From NCBI GenBank assembly GCA_948567375.1, contig OX419756.1:75928552-75992551 (forward strand): a DNA stretch of 64,000 nucleotides. The letters are read 5' to 3'. The notes below the pieces were generated by a model. That model saw only the letters and a program-made list of their open reading frames with translations. It did not search any database and was not told the origin of the DNA. This DNA is from Lunularia cruciata. Taxonomy: Eukaryota > Streptophyta > Marchantiopsida > Lunulariales > Lunulariaceae. Each line of letters begins with the position of its first letter. The stretch's first letter is position 1. This document shows, piece by piece, positions 36,732 to 48,700 of the stretch. A program made the translations under genes and the position numbers.

Positions 36732-39700
36732 ATGAAAGAGGATAGTGATCATGCCGGAGTACTGGATAAAGAAAAGTTCAGGCGCAAACTTCAGCTAAAG
36801 GCTCTCCGCATACCAAAACAGCACTCGCACTTCGTGTCAAAAACCCTTTCTAGGTGAGATTGACTCTCCCCTACCCCGCGTTTTCTTCTCTGTATGGTAC
36901 TTGTAGTTGTTGCGCTCCTGAGAAGCTCTTGGGCGGTAGCACATATGGAGTCTGGGTTCACATTTTCACGAAATTGTTTCCTTTCCAGAGAATGAAAATC
37001 AGTATTGCAAGTCGTCTAGTACACTCTGGTGGAATCTGGAAAAAGAATATAAACCGCTTATTCGTTGTCCCCTACATTGTCCAAATCCAGTATATAAGGA
37101 TAACTTGCTTGAAAGGTTGATTGCAATGAAACTCTAGTTGCACCGCGAAACTGGTGTTTTCTATTGTTGTACTTCATCGGAAATATGGCCAAATTGTGGC
37201 AGTGGAATACTACATTGATACGTGATAAAGTCAAGAAGAATCTCTTGCATCAATTTGCATGATCTCGGGATGAACAACTCGAAATACTAACGATTAGTGG
37301 GATTGATGCTTGGGGACTAACTTCTCGACATGTTATTCGTCGCAGTTTGTACCAGCTGCATCTCCTTCTGGTCTCAGATAGTGCTGATTTAGTCTGTCGC
37401 AGTAGGACTAAAAAGAGCTATACGGAAGACATGAGACTAGATTTCAATTGTGTTGGACCGGTTGACGAACTCAAGATATGGGTAATATGGACGCGGAACA
37501 GTGTCTCAAGTGTGATTGTACTGTTTGCTGACAGGTTCACGTTAGATAGGCTGCGTTTGAAGCATGTAATTCTCGACCCCTTGAGTGCGGAGAATCGCCT
37601 CGTCCTTTTGGGCGAAGACGTCAGTGAAACAAGTAAGAAAAAATATACTGGTTCAGTCCCTTGGTTCACTTCGGAACTTAGACCTTGCAGAACAGGATTC
37701 TTTTGAGTATGGAACTGATGAACCACTCCTGTATTGCAGCTTTACCAGAAGCAAAGCTAGCTGCAATCAAGGAAGTTACACAACTAGAGGTAGTTCCTCA
37801 TGAAATTGACTTGGACTACACCTATTTCACTGTCGGTGAGCGTTCATAACTTGTATTTGTCTGGGTTTTCGTATGTCATCATTGTGTACGACATTCCTGG
37901 AATTCTCCGAATGTTCAGGATCTTGCAGATTATTTATCTAGATTGACAAATAGGTGCCAGGCATGTGTTCTTAGCCACTGGTACAGTATAGAATATTCAC
38001 GCATAGACGAAGTCATACCGGAGCTTCTACAACATGAACCTCCTTGCACATAAATTTGTGTGCGAAGAAAGTAATTAGGCTAATTCATGTGCTGCACAGA
38101 ATTCTAATGCTCACTGTGGATGATGCAGAACAAGTTTTAAGGGAGGTTCTTCCGGAAGGCTGGAAAGTACCAGCGTCTTTTGAAACAGTCGGTATGTATG
38201 AGCTAAAGCTAGTTCACTATTGCTGCTTTTCTGTGATGTACTCGAGAGCATATCTCATAGAACTCAGGTGGAAATACCGTTTCTTGAAGGCATAAATTAT
38301 TTGCTCTGGATTTTCATGGCGTTCGCATAGCACTAGCATAGATCATTTTCTAGACTTGTACTTATCAAGTAATCTTTATCATGTACGGAATGAGTACTGA
38401 TAACACTCCCCACTCGTCTATTAACAGTCCTGTTTCACTGCGATTTACCACTTAAGGGCTACATTTTCTTCAGTCTAACATTCATGCCTCCATTACCTCA
38501 TTGGTTCATACTGAGTGTGGATCTCTGGTTATGTGTGAATGCTCCTACTTATCTGCGCATGTTTCCCGCTAGATTTGCTCTCATATATTCTGCAGTTGCA
38601 TATGCTACACTTGTTCTCTGTGATTTAATTTCCACTTCTCGATTATAATTTTCACCTACGGTAACCAGGTATGTTGTCACATTCTTAACCTATAGATCAA
38701 CTCTATGATTGTTGCCGACTGTTGGGTTTTCCTTCTGTCACTCCGGTGTACTCTGTACCTGTTTGGGTGTCTGATTCTCGTGTCGATGTGTCATAGGCAG
38801 GCTGCAACTAAGGCTCGCCTCTCTGCAAACGAAACAAGGGGGTTCCCCTTGTTTCGTTTTAGTGAGCAACACTTTTCGTTTTAGGAAGAGCCCGGTTTGC
38901 CTCGGGCATTGATGAGCAAAAGTACAGAAATGCGAAGCGAGGAGTACTGGCATTTGCATCCTGCTATCTCGGAACCGTGTAGGCATTGACGAAGTCTTGA
39001 GTATTATCGTGTAGACTTACTTAAAGCATGCTACTTCCTTCTTCTGTGTTAGTGTTGACGGGATCATAATGACATAGAGCATGCAGGGGTAATCCCAGTC
39101 CTCATACACTCGCTCCTGGTGCTAAAGATTCTCCTTAAAAAGAGTGCGGTTTATCTCCAATACACTAACACTGAAATGATTGTAAAACGTTGTTTTCGTC
39201 AGTGTTACACTTGCTTGCACTAATCCTGGCCTGCAGGTACATATGTATTACACCATTCAGAGTCAGAGTCAATCTGGTCAGACGTGGTTATGGAACCGGG
39301 TTGTTTACAACGGCTTCTGCTCCCATTGCTCAAATATGTATTACACATTACGCATTGCTTCCTTCTAGTGTTCAGTGTTTTAGGACTCATGCGCACATAG
39401 AGCATGCTGCGATATGCAGTTTACAGTCCTGCCTGGGCACTCATGAGTTTTTAAATGCTCACACACACTTCTACCCCTTCTATGGATAGGTTGACATGGG
39501 GAACCACATTGCCCTATACCTCCTCTCCTTCACAGTTCCCGAGGCCTCTCTAAGCACCTGAGGCAAACCTTCCCTCGTAACCCTCTCCACTCCCCTCTCC
39601 TCTGCTTTTTGCTCGCTTGGGTCATTGTTCGTTCCACCTTTGATGCTGTTTCGTTCTGCCTTACTCTCTGCTCTTAAGCTCTCCGTTTGACACTCAACCA

Positions 39701-42700
39701 ACTTTGCTCATTCCTGTGTTTTCCTACTCATTCCTGCCGGGTTCTTCGTTGATCGCTCTCTGGTGTAGTCTTACTACCTTATTCTTGATTTTGCATCATA
39801 AGTAAAATTTGCTAGGTTTTGCTGGCTTGCAATACTAATATATGTTGTCCTTTCAGGCATTTTCAAGGTATGTCTCGAATCCCTCGCACTCTCCTGCTTT
39901 CTAATTTGTTTTCTTCCTCTGCTTGCTTACTATTTCGTTTTTCCACAACATTCTGCTTTTTCCTACTTCTACTCTTTTGGGGGAACTTAAGCTCCACTTG
40001 TTCCTATCTGTTGCCCTACGCTGGATGTTTATTAATTTGAGAGGCACTGTTTGAAGCAACCGAGTTTGCCTTGGCACTCATGAGTTTTGGAGCAGAAACT
40101 CGGTATGAGGGGTACTGACACGAGGGGTACTGACACTTACTCAGCTACTTCGGCACTGCGTGAGGCATTGATGAAGTCGCATGTGTTGTCATGGAGGCTT
40201 ACTATGGCTGCCTTCTGCTTCCCTCAGCTGTTTAGTTTCTCAGGACTCAAGCGTCCATAGCGCTTGCTATGATATACTATATCCAGTCCTCCAATGCTTT
40301 GCTCGTCTTCCCACTTTCCCTGAGTGTTTCTCTGAGCGATTTCATACTTCCGGGGCTCTGACTCATACACCTTCCACGATTTTCATTTCCTGACTCTCAG
40401 ATCTTCCTTGACTTACGATTTCCAGACTTCTACTTGCCTCTCGACTACTGTTTATCTCAATCTTTTAATTTGGCTCGTTCAGGTGCGGTTTCTTCCTGTT
40501 GTATTTATTTCTCTAGTTATGCGGGAGTCCTGTATCCGCTTCTTGGATGGATACATCTCAGATAAGCGTATTGCTATCAAATTGTTTCCAAGTGACATTT
40601 ACTTCACCTTTCATTCGATGAGGTTTTTTCTCTATACATGCAGGTGTCCTGTTGTTTGGGATTCCTTGGGATTCCTTCTTGACTTCTGAATTCATATATA
40701 TACTGTATACTTCACCTTCACCTCTGCTTTTCCCGCTTCAGTTGACTCATCCCCTTCCCTCGCAGCACTGAAGTTTTCTTGCTCCACTCTTGTATCACTA
40801 GCGAACCTCTGCTTGACTCTTTCTCATTGTTGTGTCCTGGACTTTCTCTCTACTAATGAATGTTTGTGATTTCAGGGATCCATCAGGTATGTCTCGATTT
40901 CTTCCCTCATCTTACTCATGTGGATTCTTTTCTTTCTGGACTGATCCTCATTATACGGCTAAGACTCCCAGCGCTGAAGTGTGCTCCTGCACTTTTGCTT
41001 GCCCTTGCTTTCCACACTTCCACCACTGTTCCTTTTGACATTCCCATTACTTTTGAGCGGCACTTTAGGGGAGCAATTGAGTTTGCCTTGGCACTCATGA
41101 GTTTTCGAGAAAAAACTCGGTATGAGGGGTACTGACAAATGCTCAGGTACTTCGGCACAGCATGAGGCACTGATGAAGTCACAGGTGTTTTCGTGAAGGT
41201 TTACTATGGCTGCCTTCTGCTTCCCCTTTGCTGTTGAGCGTATCAGGACTCAAGCGTCCATAGCGCTTGTTGTGATATACTTTGATGAGAACTTTTGTTC
41301 CTGTTCTTTGAAGTAGATGGTCTATTCTAAGGCATTCTGACTTCTGATGTATCAGACATCCTAGCACTCAACTTTCCTAGTCTCACTAGAGTAGATACTC
41401 CTAATTGCACACAGAAAGACTCAACTCTCTCTTAGCCTTCAAAGATAGTACAGCCAGTTCACTCACGCAGCACAAATAGCCTCCAATACTGAGATACAGA
41501 ACTCCAATACAGAACACTCCTGAGGCAGCTCAGGACTTCACGAGATGCAGAGGGGAAGTGCTAGAATTCAACTCCAGTAGAAGAAACTCCTGACTGGGAT
41601 TATATAGATAGAAAGGTGTACTGAAAGGTGTGCTGAAGTGCTCATGTAACACATGCAACTCATGGAAAGCATGTGAACAATGGACATGAATAGTACTCGC
41701 CCATGAACAATACTCGCACATGAACAGTTCCTAATTTGTCTCATTCTAACAAAGAAATCACTAAACTAGAGATTACCTAATTTAACATACTTTATATCCT
41801 GTCCTTTTTCGCTTCGCTCTCATTACCCTGTTACAGTTCGACAGGTTTCTGCAACCACACCATCCTATAGCTCTCGGTTTGTTCCACTCCTCCTTTCCCC
41901 AGCTAATTCACTCCCTATTATTTTTCCTTCGCTCTTTGCCTGATTCATGGGACCTCTTGTGTATACAGTGTGTTAGATTAAGTAATCTCTAGTTTAGGGA
42001 CTTTTTGTTAGAATCAGACAAAATAGGTACTGTTCATGGGCGAACACTGTTCATGTCCATTGTTCATATGCTTTCCATGTGCTGCATGTGTTACATGAGC
42101 ACTATGGTAGCACACCTTTCAGTGCACCCTTTAGCACACCTTTCAGTACACTCTTCTATCTATATAATCCCAGTCAGGAGTTTCTTCTATTGGAGTTGAT
42201 TTCTACCACTTCCCCTCTGCATTTCGTGAAGTCCTGAGCTGCCTAACACCATCTCAGGAGTGTTCTGTATTGGAGTTCTGTATCTCAGTATTGGAGTCTA
42301 TTTGTGCTGCGTGAGTGAACTGGCTATGCTATCTTTGAAGGCTAGGAGAAAGTTGAGTCTTTCTGTGTGCAATTAGTAGTGTCTGCTCTGGTGAGACTAG
42401 GAAAGCTGAGTGAGTGCTAAGATGTCTGATACATCAAAAGTCAGAATGCCTGAGAATAGACCATCTACTTCAAAGAGCAGGAACAAAGGTTCTCATCACA
42501 GTGTTCCTACCCGACTCCAGCCCACGTTTTTTATTTTTATCACGCACTGCTTACTGGCAGTCTTTTACATAGCGTTACCTATTTCTCGCAGTGGTTTGCA
42601 TAGAGTTCTCAATTTCATGGTGGTTTACTAGTCTGTTAGCCATATGTTATTCTCAATTTGTTTCAATTATGCCGTTGCTTCAAGTTACATTGATTTCTCA

Positions 42701-45700
42701 CAATTCGAGCATTGTCAATTATGTACATCTTGTTTATCGATGATTCGCACCTCATGAGTTCTGGATAACCCATTCCCAGAATGGCATCTGTTCTCGTATA
42801 CCTATATATGCAGGTGTCCTGTTTCTGTTTATTCAATGCATGCAACTAGGATATAGGTGTTACTTTTATATTGCTTCCAGGTTACAATTAAAAATGCGTT
42901 AATTTGACCAGATGTTCTTTATCTTGTTTACATTACATATCGTGCACACCATTTGCATGCAATGAGTTCTGGATCGCCCGTTGATGAACTGCATCTGTCC
43001 TCATTTCTCCACTCGTTCAGAGGACTGGATATAGAGTCATGAGGACAGAAGGGACGTGTCAACCTATCAATAGAAGGGGTAGAAGACCTTCACAGCCTAG
43101 AGACCATCCACTCTCTTCCCACTTCGCTCCAACTCACATTTGTTGATCTGTTTCATGGTTTCTATACATGATTTCTGTCCAGTCTGTCGATTTCAGTTCT
43201 CTTAATTTGTTAATTTTGGCTTGTTGGTCTTCAATTACAGGTTGTCCTCTCTATTTTGCTACATGCTCTCCTTAGCGCTGAGCGATTACATGATGTTTAT
43301 CAGTTCTCTACTGCTATTGATCAGGAAATATTGATATATCGTTTGTGCTTAACCTTGGATTTAATCTGTTAGATTCTTTACCTCCTTTAGGGATTCATTT
43401 CTCATCTCGATTTGCACATATCTTGTTTACATTTCATCCACACTCCATATGCATGGAATGAGTTCTGGATCCCCCGTTCTTCGAATGGCTTCTGCTCTCA
43501 TGTCCTAATATACAGTCCTGTCTCGCTTTGCACCAACCCAGCCAAGATACCATCCTTTCCTCTCCCACCTCGCTGCACTCCACCATCCTCCTTTCTCCAC
43601 TCGTTCGATGATTCTCCTGTGCTTTCAATTTCAGATGCTTCATCTGTTGCTGTTGTTGTCTTTTTTCTCTTGCGTGATGTACTAGTTCACTGCAGGTGCT
43701 ACTTACGAAATGCATCAATTTCCGTTCCTGTTTTCTGTCACTTCCACTTACGTTTAGTTATGTATTTCGTTGCGTAGATTAACTTCAATTCAATTTTCAT
43801 ACGTTCATGCTTGCATTTCATATGCACTTCATATGCACGTTCTCGTCTGCCTGCTAAGTAGGTTTTGGAACCCCCGTTATCCCAACAGGTTCTGCTCCCA
43901 TTGCCCAAATTGTGTATTACACTACGTACTTTTTGTGTACTTTTGTTTTCATCTTATTGCCATTCCATTTGCACTTCGTATACTTTTAATGAGTTCTGGA
44001 TCTCCCGTTCCTCAAACGGCTTCTGCTCTCATATCCTCATATCCAGTCCTGTTATCGATTTCAAGTTGTTTACTAGTCCTGTAGATATATGTTGTTCTTG
44101 ATTTGTTGCAACTATGCCTTTGCTTCAGGTTACATTCGATGCATTCTGCTTTGTGGATTTATCACTATTCTAGCATTGTGCATACAGAGTGTAAAAATGC
44201 ATGTGAGTAGAGGATCGTTTTATTGAACTGCTGATAATCCCAGAACTCCCAGAACTGGGATTATATGGGTACATGGGCAAGCTCAATGGATCAAGAGCTA
44301 CTGGGTAACTGACTTAATGTAACTCATGCACATTACCTAGCTACAGTAGTCTAACGTGTGAACAGTAACCTATGAACAGTGAACTAACGTACTAATGTAA
44401 AAAGCCCCATTATAATGATGCTTATCTAACATAAAGTACATCTTGAGTACTGATCATATGCATTTAATGAGTTGCGGATCACCCGTTCCTAGCCGTTCGT
44501 AGGGTAGATGAGAGCAGAAGCCGTTCCTAGCCGTTCCTAGGAACGGCTTCTGCTCTCATCTACCTATATCCAGTCCTGTCCTATAGGCTTGCATACCAAT
44601 CAGTTGTACGGGAGTTCTACTTGACTTCTGGACTTGCATTTATACAGTCTACCATGATTTGATGTATGGTTTTCTGCCATGTGGTCTTCAAGTGTTTGCT
44701 TATGGACGCGTGGGCCCACCTTGTCCATCACTTCATCCAAGGCAGAATTTGCCTCTTTTCTTTGCTCTTTCCTGCGTTGCTCTATGTCCTTTCATGCTTT
44801 TCCTTGCTTCTCTGTTCTTTCCTTCTTACACTTTGCCTTTGTTTTTCCTGTTTGAGTAGGCTCGCCCCTTCCCATGCATCCCCCATGTTTCTTGCTCCCC
44901 TCTCGTATTACCAACAAACCTTTGCTTGACAATTTCTCATTGCTGTGTCCTGGATTTTATCTCTACTAATGGATGTTTGTGATTTCAGGGATCCATCAGG
45001 TATGTCTCGATTTCTTCCCTCCTCTTACTCATGTTGATTCATTTCTTTCTTGCCTGGTTCTCATTATGTGGCTGAGACTCCTGCAACTACTCATTTTCCT
45101 GCACTTCTGCTTGCTTTTTCTTTCCACACTTCCACTTCTGTTCTTCTGTTCTTCAACATTCCCACTACTTATGGGCGGCACTTCAGGGGAGCAACCGACT
45201 TTTGCCTTGGCACTCATGAGTTTTTGAGCAGAAACTTGGTACGAGGGTTACTGACACTGACACTTGCTCAGCTACTTCGGCACTGATGAAGTCGCATGTT
45301 TTTTTGTAGAGGTTTACTATGGTCCCTTTGCTGTTTAGTGTCTCAGGACTCAAGCATCCATACTTAATATACTTTATATCCAGTCCTCTTTCGCTTCGCT
45401 CTCGTCACACTGTTACACTTCGATATGTCTCCGCAGCAGCACCATCCACTAAGTTCCCGCAGTGTTCCACTCCTCCCTTCCCCAGCCAATTCCCTCCCTA
45501 TTATTTTTCCCTCGCTCTTTGCCTGCTTCATGGTTCGACCTCCTGTGTCTACAGTGTTCCTACCCGACTCCAGCCTACGTCTTAACTTTCATCGTTCATG
45601 CACTGTTTACTGGTGGTCAATTACATAATGTTTTATGTTTCTCGCATTCGTTTGAATAGCTGTTATTAATTTCAAGTTGTTTACTAGTCCTTTAGATATA

Positions 45701-48700
45701 TGTTATTCTCAATTTGTTGCAATTATGCCTTTGCTTCAGGTTACAGTTCGATGCATTCTACTTTATGGATTTATCACTATTCTAGCATTGTGCATAAAGA
45801 ACATCTTGGTTACCAATCATTTGCGTCTAATGAGTTCTGGATCACCTTGTTCCTAGAACGGCTTCTGCTCTCATCTACCTATATCCAGTCCTGTCGCATC
45901 GCTCCGCTCCTCCTGTCCTCAACTAATTCCCTTTCCATTACTATTCGGGCGCTGTCTGCCTGCTTCATGGTTCGTACCTGACTTCCGATGTCAAGGTTCC
46001 TACCCAACTCCAAAATTTAGCTTACTTTCATCGTTCAAGCGTTGCTTGTAGGTGGCCGCTCAACCAATGTGCTATATTTCTCTGATAGCTGTTACCAAAT
46101 ACACGCTGCTTACTAGTTCTTTATGCATGTTGTTCTCGATATCATGTTTACATACGCATTATGATTGATATTTCATCTCATTTTCGCATGTACTTTTCAC
46201 TCAGTTTCGGTTTCATCTTATTGCCATTTCATTTGCAATTCACATGCATTTAATGAGTTCTGGATCTCCCGTTCGAGGAACGGCTTCTGCTCTCATATCC
46301 TAATATCCAGTCCTGTCACAGTCATCGATCTTCGTTTACACGTTGGTTTACTATTTCCTTACATGCTTTGCTTTGCGATTAGCGTTTATACGTTGTTGTA
46401 CATTTCTCTATTGGTCTTTGATTACACGTTGTTCTCGATTTCTTTATATGCGTAACTTAGCGATTTCCTTGCATGCTTTACGCTTTTCAATTACACGTTG
46501 GTTTACAGTTATTCTGCATGTGGTTACCTTCTGATAATTACAGGATGTCGGTGCTTAGCCTTACATTCGATTCATGAGTTGCCTTCATCTCCTTTCTGCA
46601 TGTACTTTTCAGTTAGTTTTGCTTTTATCCTATTGCCATTCCATCTGCACTTCATGTGCACTTAATGAGCTCCGGAGCTCCCGTTCCTCGAACGGCTTCT
46701 GCTCTCATCTCCTCATATCCAGTCCTGTCACACTTCGCTCCAGCCCAGCCAGCATCCAGTTACGCTATGTTTTCCTACTTTTTCGATAATTTCCCTTCAC
46801 TTCGTATCTGCTCGACAGGGCTCACTTCCTTTGTCACATGGATGTCACTTATCTTCACCGTGCATGCTCCTCATGGAATGTATCAAATTTCGTTTCTGCT
46901 TTCTAACGATTTCGCTTATGTTCCACTCTATATGTACTTGTTTAGATAACTTCCTTTGATTTTGCATTCCTTTCTTGCTTGTATTTCCATTCGCATGTGT
47001 CCGCATGTGTTCGGTCCTAACTGGGTTCTGGATCCTCCGTTCACCGAACGGCTTCTGCTCCCATTACTTACAAATGTACTCCACCAATATAGGCTTAGAT
47101 AATCGTCAAAGTCAACATGGTACCAACCCCTGTCTGCAGGCATATGCATGCTTACCTCTCTACGTACCTGACAGTCATGAAGATTTTACTGTGTTTCTGT
47201 CAAGCGTCAGAGTCAGTCAGGTCAAACGTGGGTACGGAACCGGGTTGATTACAACGGATTTTGTATTCCACTACTCAATATTTGATTTGGATTTTTTATG
47301 TAGTCAGTGCCTATTACAATACTTAGAACGAATTGTAAGGCCACAGGGTTGCCGTGATAACATATCTCCCTCGCAGCGCAGTGCTCCGAATAGCTTTCTC
47401 AGACAACGCGTGACATTTTGCAGGACACATTGCTCATCTCAACTTGACAGATGAGTTGCTTCCTTACAGGAAGATTATTGCTGAGGTCTTCCTTGATGTA
47501 AGTAGAATCTTTTCTCTCATTTTCTGAAAAAGCTATTTCTGAGCAAATCTAAACCAAACGCTTGTAGTTGAAGATTTGAACGCCGTTTCCAAATCTTTTA
47601 GTTTAAAACTCAAATTACAGTGGATTACCCCAATGTAGAACTAGAACTAAGTCGAACTTCCAAGAGAAGTATATATCCAAAGTATACTATGGCCGCCTTC
47701 TGCTTCCCTTTGCTGTTTAGTGTCTCAGGACTCAAGCGTCCATAGCGCTTGTTGCGATATACTTATATCCTGTCCTTTTTTGCTTCGCTCTCGTTACACT
47801 GTTACACTTTGATATGTCTCTGCAGCAGCACCATCCACTAAGCTCCCGCAGTGTTCCACTCCTCCCTTCCCCAGCTAATTCCGTCCCTATTATTTTTCCC
47901 TCGCTCTTTGCCTGCTTCATGGTTGGACCTCCTGTTTCTACAGTGTTCCTACCCTACTCCAGCCTACGTTATAATTTTCATCGTTCATGCACTGCTTACT
48001 GGTTGTCAATTACATAATGTTTTATATTTCTTGCAATCGTTTGAATAGCTGTTATCGATTTCACGTTGTTTACTAGTCTTTTTGATATATGTTTTTCTCA
48101 ATTTGTTGCAATGATGCCTTTGCTTCAGGTTACATCCGATGGATTCTACTTTATGGCTTTATCACTATTCTAGCATTGTGCATAAAGTACATCTTGGTTA
48201 CCGATCATTTACATTTCATGAGTTCTGCCTCACCCGTTCCCAGAACGGCTGCTGCTCTATCTACCTATATCTCCTGCCTTCGCACTCATGAGTTTCTGAG
48301 CAGAAACTCACTACGAGGGGTATTGAAACTTGCTCAGCTACTTAGGCATTGCGTGAGGGACTGCTGAAGTCACATGTGCTTTCGTGGAGGTTTACTATGG
48401 CCGCCTTCTGCTTCCCTCAGTTGTTTTGTGGCTCAGGACTCAAGTGTCCATAGTGCTTGTTGTGATATACTGTATATCTTGTCCTTGTCCACCCAATAGC
48501 TCTTGCATTGTTCCACTCCTCCATTCCCCAGCTAATCCCTCCCTAATATTTTTCATTCGCTCTTTGTCTGATTCCTGGTTAGACCTCCCGCGTCTACAGT
48601 GTTCCTACCCGACTGCAGCCCACGTTTTTAATTTTTATAGTTCACACACTGCTTACTGGCGGTCTATTACATAAAGTTTCCTATTTCTCGCAGTTGTTTG

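Larger units (their letters stand above)
40640..42830 (+). repeat. 1.2-kb repeat unit shared with DER intron 9, split by two LTRs
   Basis: Once the two solo LTRs are set aside, this block runs parallel to 31370-32560 in DER intron 9. Shared features in order are CTTGACTTCTGAATTCATATATA, the TCAGTTGACTC stretch, the TACTAATGAATGTTTG splice-like cassette, GAGCGGCACTTTAGGGGAGC, an R1 module with H1, the GCCACACCATCC segment, the CAGTGTTCCTACCCGACTCC segment, and an H2 end. It is the best-preserved long unit of the family. Confidence 0.8.
38192..47423 (+). repeat. TRM5 intron 4: hairpin-repeat array with three solo LTRs
   Basis: A 9.2-kb intron. The first 500 bp show nothing recognisable; after that the repeat family runs in gene-sense orientation. 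R1 modules lie near 38899 (diverged), 40071, 41089 and 45205. H1 hairpins lie at 39388-39406, 40248-40266 and 41251-41269; the one near 45352 is decayed. H2 hairpins lie at 42770-42784 (CCATTC/GAATGG), 42977, 43475, 44005, 45843, 46268, 46680 and 47040. H3 hairpins lie at 39294-39313 and 47238-47257. Splice-like cassettes lie near 39857, 40876 and 44989. A perfect hairpin (38827-38859), a 28-bp palindrome (44503-44564) and solo LTRs at 41283-41787, 41971-42498 and 44190-44431 are listed separately. Confidence 0.85.

Noticed and set aside
41283-42498. A and B as the two LTRs of one element
   Set aside because: They are in opposite orientation and each has its own 5-bp target duplication, so they are independent insertions.
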